Shown: piece after piece, positions 13,586 through 16,383 of the stretch
Layout: every line of letters begins with the position of its first letter
Position numbering within the stretch: the first letter of the stretch is position 1
Origin: an uncultured Bacillota bacterium
GTDB lineage: Bacteria > Bacillota > Clostridia > Christensenellales > UBA1242
Length of the DNA stretch: 16,383 bases
Reading direction: 5' to 3'
NCBI GenBank assembly: GCA_900555365.1
Contig: USKO01000003.1
Location: forward strand, 1-16,383
Made by a program: the position numbers and the translations under genes
Notes under the pieces: model-generated
Seen by the model: only the letters and a program-made list of their open reading frames with translations
Told to the model about the DNA's origin: nothing
Database searches by the model: none

Positions 13586-16081
13586 ATGAAAATAAAAAAT
13601 AATGTAAAACATTTCAATGTAATTTATGTTCTTGTTGTTTTCTTGCTTTTTGCTTTGATGCCGATTACAATCAGCTCTACCGCTGAAGGAGAATATCAAA
13701 TCTCAGACGAGCAGACATTAAAAAACTGGTTGCAAGATTCGGGAAGCGTTCAGACCAACAATCCAAACGCGATTCTTACAACTGATATCACCTTAAACTG
13801 GGGAGGAGTGGCTCCAGATGGCGTGGGGCAAGGCAGCAGCGCTGTAAACTCGGGCTCTACTTTAGACGGACAAGGACATAATGTTATCATTCAAGGCGGA
13901 TCTAATGTAATCGGAGATAATGGAAGAAGCGGTGGGCTTGATCTTAAGCATGATAGCAGTCCATACTATGTAGGAATGTTTGTGCAATATATTTATGGGA
14001 CTATAAAAGGAATTAACTTTTCATTTGCTTCAGATAAAACATTAACTATTGACTATTACAAAAACAAGGGTAATGAACAAATTTTCACAGGAATAATTGC
14101 CGGAAGCATTGAAAATGGCAGAGTTGAGGGATGTAATATTACAATTGATAAGAATATAACTTACAATGAAAGGAATGCATACAACGATGTGAACGGTGCA
14201 GAAATCAGCGGTTCTGGCTCCAATCATAGCGGAGGTGTGGCAGGTAGAATTGTAGGCTCTACTGTTATCAAAAATGTGAGAATAGTTCAAAATGCAGGCA
14301 CAACTATTACAATTCATACAAATCACGGCACCAGTAATTTTGATAGATGGGCTTTTATTGCATCAGATAGCTATCGCGATGGTTCGGGAAATGTACCACA
14401 AATTATTAATGTGCAAATAGAGCGTTATGGGAATTTGGTTATCAGAGATAATTCGAGTACCTCAAAAGGCAACTATCTATATGGAATAGTAATAGCAGAT
14501 ATGTCGACTTCTTCTGAGAATGATGCAAATCATGCAGTCCATATCAACGGTGTAATTTACAATGGAGTAGCTGATGTTGCGTGGGGAGCGAACGATCAAA
14601 TTGACTTTGGAAATTATGGTGGACCTGATGGTTTCAGTTATAATTATTTTACTGGCAGATATCCTAATGGAAGCACTATACATAATGAACCAGATAGATT
14701 TTCAATCCAAAATGTCTATAGTTATGCAACTTTGACAAGTGAAAGCTCTCTGCAAAATGAAGTGGGCGCTTCTTTAATTCCAAGCGGCTATACTGCAAGT
14801 TTCAACGAAAATAGTGAAGGACAAATGATTTTTACCAAAAATAATGCTGGCACAAATGATTACATTTATTCAATTAAACCAGAATCTTCAAGTGTAATAA
14901 ATACATATTTGCAGCTCTCAAGTAGTGCAGGGGTCAACAAATTCAATGTTGACAGGGCAAACGGTATGGATAATGTAACCATACTTCTTGGTACAAAAGT
15001 CGACAATGCAAGCTTTGGGTTCCAGTATAGTGAAGTAACTTATACGGGCGTGGCACAGGGTGCAATATTTGAAGTCAATGATCAAATAATTACAGAAGGT
15101 TTTACTGTTAGTTACACAAACAACCTAAATTCAACAGTGACAAATGGTGGATCGCTTGCCACATGTGCTCTAGATCATCCAGATACGCCAGACGGAATTT
15201 TCCTTCATTCAACAAGGCAGTATGTCGATAAGGATTCAATTGATTATTTAAATCTTGAAATGACTATCAATCAAGCTCCTCTTACCTTAACTTATACCGG
15301 AACTGACATTTATGATAATAACCTCTATATTGATGGACTTGTAAATGGTGAGCTTCTTACAATTGATGGACAAAAATATTCAAACGGAAACTTTAATTTT
15401 GATTGCACAAACAATGTTACAAATAAAGTGATCAGTTTCACTGATGGAATTATTAAAACAAATTATAATATATCCTATTCTGGAATTTCAGAGGATAAAT
15501 TTGTTGTAAATCCAAAAGTGATAGCAGTAGATGAAGGAATTACAATTACAAACGCACAAGACCAGACCATTGCAAACTTTGCAGATAATGTTTTAACAAT
15601 TTATAGTAAAAGCTATAACACAATCGAGCTAACCTTTGCGCAGGAAGAAGGCTATTTGAATAGAGCAATATTCAACACTAATAATGACACAACATACAAC
15701 ATTGTAAGCTCGCTTGAAGGCACAACTATGAGTTATGTGGTATCACCACAAAATGAAAATGATTTTGCCTTTATTGAAGATTTGACTTTGGATGTTTCAC
15801 TTACTCGCGTAGCGCTGCGCTTTGAGATTAATGACAAATCTCTTATCAGCTCATTAAAGGTAAACGGAGAAGATGTTTACAAATTTGGCAACTATTTTGC
15901 CTTTGATTGTGACTATAACGAAATGGCAACAATCACTGTAACAGCGCCAGAAGGAGACTATACAATAGAATTTTTAGTCAATGATATGCCAGCAAGCTCA
16001 TCGGATGGCACTTTAACAGTGAACGCAAAGGGCGATGCTAATAATATGATGTATATCAAAATCAATATAACAGCAGCTTAA
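13586..16081 (+). CDS. Secreted beta-helix / MBG-like domain protein, co-transcribed with the PI-PLC protein
   Basis: The frame extends upstream to 13541 inside the previous gene, but AGGAGG (13574-13579) points to ATG 13583 or, with better spacing, 13586, giving 831 aa. Residues 1-33 form a Sec signal peptide: basic start, hydrophobic core 11-30, likely cleavage after STA (31-33). Residues ~40-300 look like a right-handed beta-helix with GLUG-like turns (GIIAGSIENGRVEGC near 168 and GGVAGRIVGSTVIKNV near 215). About 476-572 resembles an MBG domain (VTYTGVAQGAIF to MTINQAPLTLTYTG), ~572-650 a YDG-like segment, and the rest further beta-sandwich sequence. There is no C-terminal membrane helix, LPXTG or SLH motif, so it is either released or held by partners. 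Only 13 bases separate it from the PI-PLC gene. Function unknown; adhesin or matrix protein is the best guess, with no enzyme motif seen. Confidence 0.8.
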   Translation: MKIKNNVKHFNVIYVLVVFLLFALMPITISSTAEGEYQISDEQTLKNWLQDSGSVQTNNPNAILTTDITLNWGGVAPDGVGQGSSAVNSGSTLDGQGHNVIIQGGSNVIGDNGRSGGLDLKHDSSPYYVGMFVQYIYGTIKGINFSFASDKTLTIDYYKNKGNEQIFTGIIAGSIENGRVEGCNITIDKNITYNERNAYNDVNGAEISGSGSNHSGGVAGRIVGSTVIKNVRIVQNAGTTITIHTNHGTSNFDRWAFIASDSYRDGSGNVPQIINVQIERYGNLVIRDNSSTSKGNYLYGIVIADMSTSSENDANHAVHINGVIYNGVADVAWGANDQIDFGNYGGPDGFSYNYFTGRYPNGSTIHNEPDRFSIQNVYSYATLTSESSLQNEVGASLIPSGYTASFNENSEGQMIFTKNNAGTNDYIYSIKPESSSVINTYLQLSSSAGVNKFNVDRANGMDNVTILLGTKVDNASFGFQYSEVTYTGVAQGAIFEVNDQIITEGFTVSYTNNLNSTVTNGGSLATCALDHPDTPDGIFLHSTRQYVDKDSIDYLNLEMTINQAPLTLTYTGTDIYDNNLYIDGLVNGELLTIDGQKYSNGNFNFDCTNNVTNKVISFTDGIIKTNYNISYSGISEDKFVVNPKVIAVDEGITITNAQDQTIANFADNVLTIYSKSYNTIELTFAQEEGYLNRAIFNTNNDTTYNIVSSLEGTTMSYVVSPQNENDFAFIEDLTLDVSLTRVALRFEINDKSLISSLKVNGEDVYKFGNYFAFDCDYNEMATITVTAPEGDYTIEFLVNDMPASSSDGTLTVNAKGDANNMMYIKINITAA

Positions 16082-16181
16082 ATAAAGTTAGCTAAGCAAA
16101 TAATTATAATTATAATTTCAAAAGATTAGTCAAGTTTGTTTTACAAAATCTGCTAAAATACAAATATAATTTTCAAAAATA

Positions 16182-16210
16182 AAAAAAAGTAGGATTTTCC
16201 TACTTTTTTT
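16182..16210. terminator. Bidirectional intrinsic terminator
   Basis: A perfect 12-bp stem (16182-16193 with 16199-16210; GTAGG/CCTAC core) with an ATTTT loop has A- and T-runs on its two sides, so it works on both strands. It ends the surface operon on plus (100 bases after the stop) and the converging gene on minus, whose stop codon it touches. The stretch 16082-16181 before it is very AT-rich and otherwise shows nothing. Confidence 0.85.
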
Positions 16211-16383
16211 ATTCAATATCGCTCTCCCAAATTCCATGCAAATTGCAAATTGAATATGCCGATATTGCCTTTTCGTCATTTGTTAATAAAAATTCTGCAG
16301 TTGGCGAAGCAAGAGGGGAAAGTTCTTTTACATAAAAGCCATTGTCAATTTGTAATATTATGTGAGAGATGTAGTGCTCGGCG
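16209..16383 (-). CDS. C-terminal fragment of an unrecognised protein
   Basis: On the minus strand one frame is open from the window edge to a TAA at 16209-16211, giving the last 57 residues (beginning AEHYISHIILQIDNGFYVKE and ending HGIWESDIE). It has no membrane segment, signal or motif that I recognise. The reading is supported by a terminator placed exactly behind its stop and by ordinary residue composition. Most of the gene lies outside the window, so nothing can be said of its role. Confidence 0.5.
   Translation of the reverse strand, partial: AEHYISHIILQIDNGFYVKELSPLASPTAEFLLTNDEKAISAYSICNLHGIWESDIE

Noticed and set aside
16136..16170. A plus-strand promoter in the gap after the beta-helix gene
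   Set aside because: TTGTTT and TAAAAT are only 12 bases apart, the later TATAAT is too far from any -35, and the next plus-strand element is a terminator with a converging gene behind it.

Overview
The window is AT-rich, tightly packed bacterial DNA. It reads with the standard code: pgk ends in TGA, tryptophan is TGG throughout, and no long frame carries an internal TGA, so a Mollicute code is unlikely. Strong GGAGG-type ribosome sites, a rubrerythrin, a SpoVB-like flippase and very large InlB-repeat/BspA-type surface proteins together suggest a low-GC, probably host-associated anaerobic Firmicute (Clostridia-like). That placement is inferred from gene content only.

Layout. Bases 1-332 hold the acidic C-terminus of a truncated gene. 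Bases 354-613 are a non-coding block: two near-identical terminators flank a 151-bp palindromic MITE-like element, and a third terminator serves an unrecognised minus-strand gene (618-1289). A divergent region (1290-1412) then leads into a plus-strand housekeeping run: a SpoVB/MATE-type flippase, a DusB-type tRNA-dihydrouridine synthase, pgk and tpiA (overlapping by 4 bases), an M18 aminopeptidase, and, after a strong terminator, a rubrerythrin.

From about 8259 to 16210 lies the accessory part, a two-gene surface/secreted operon with its own promoter and terminator. The first gene (1722 aa) has an N-terminal membrane anchor, Ig-like domains, eight InlB/Flg_new-type repeats in two blocks, two BspA-like LRR_5 segments and a C-terminal PI-PLC X domain with recognisable catalytic residues. 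A run of nine G inside one repeat could switch the LRR and lipase part off by slippage. The second gene (831 aa), 13 bases downstream, is a secreted beta-helix/MBG-type protein. The window closes with the C-terminus of an unrecognised minus-strand gene behind a bidirectional terminator.

How the genes fit together: pgk and tpiA are consecutive glycolytic functions made from one message. The flippase, dusB and aminopeptidase are ordinary housekeeping neighbours without an obvious shared pathway. The anchored lipase-like protein and the beta-helix protein are probably co-expressed and act outside the membrane. The most interesting signal is the combination of a PI-PLC-like domain, adhesin-like repeats and a possible poly-G switch in one gene.
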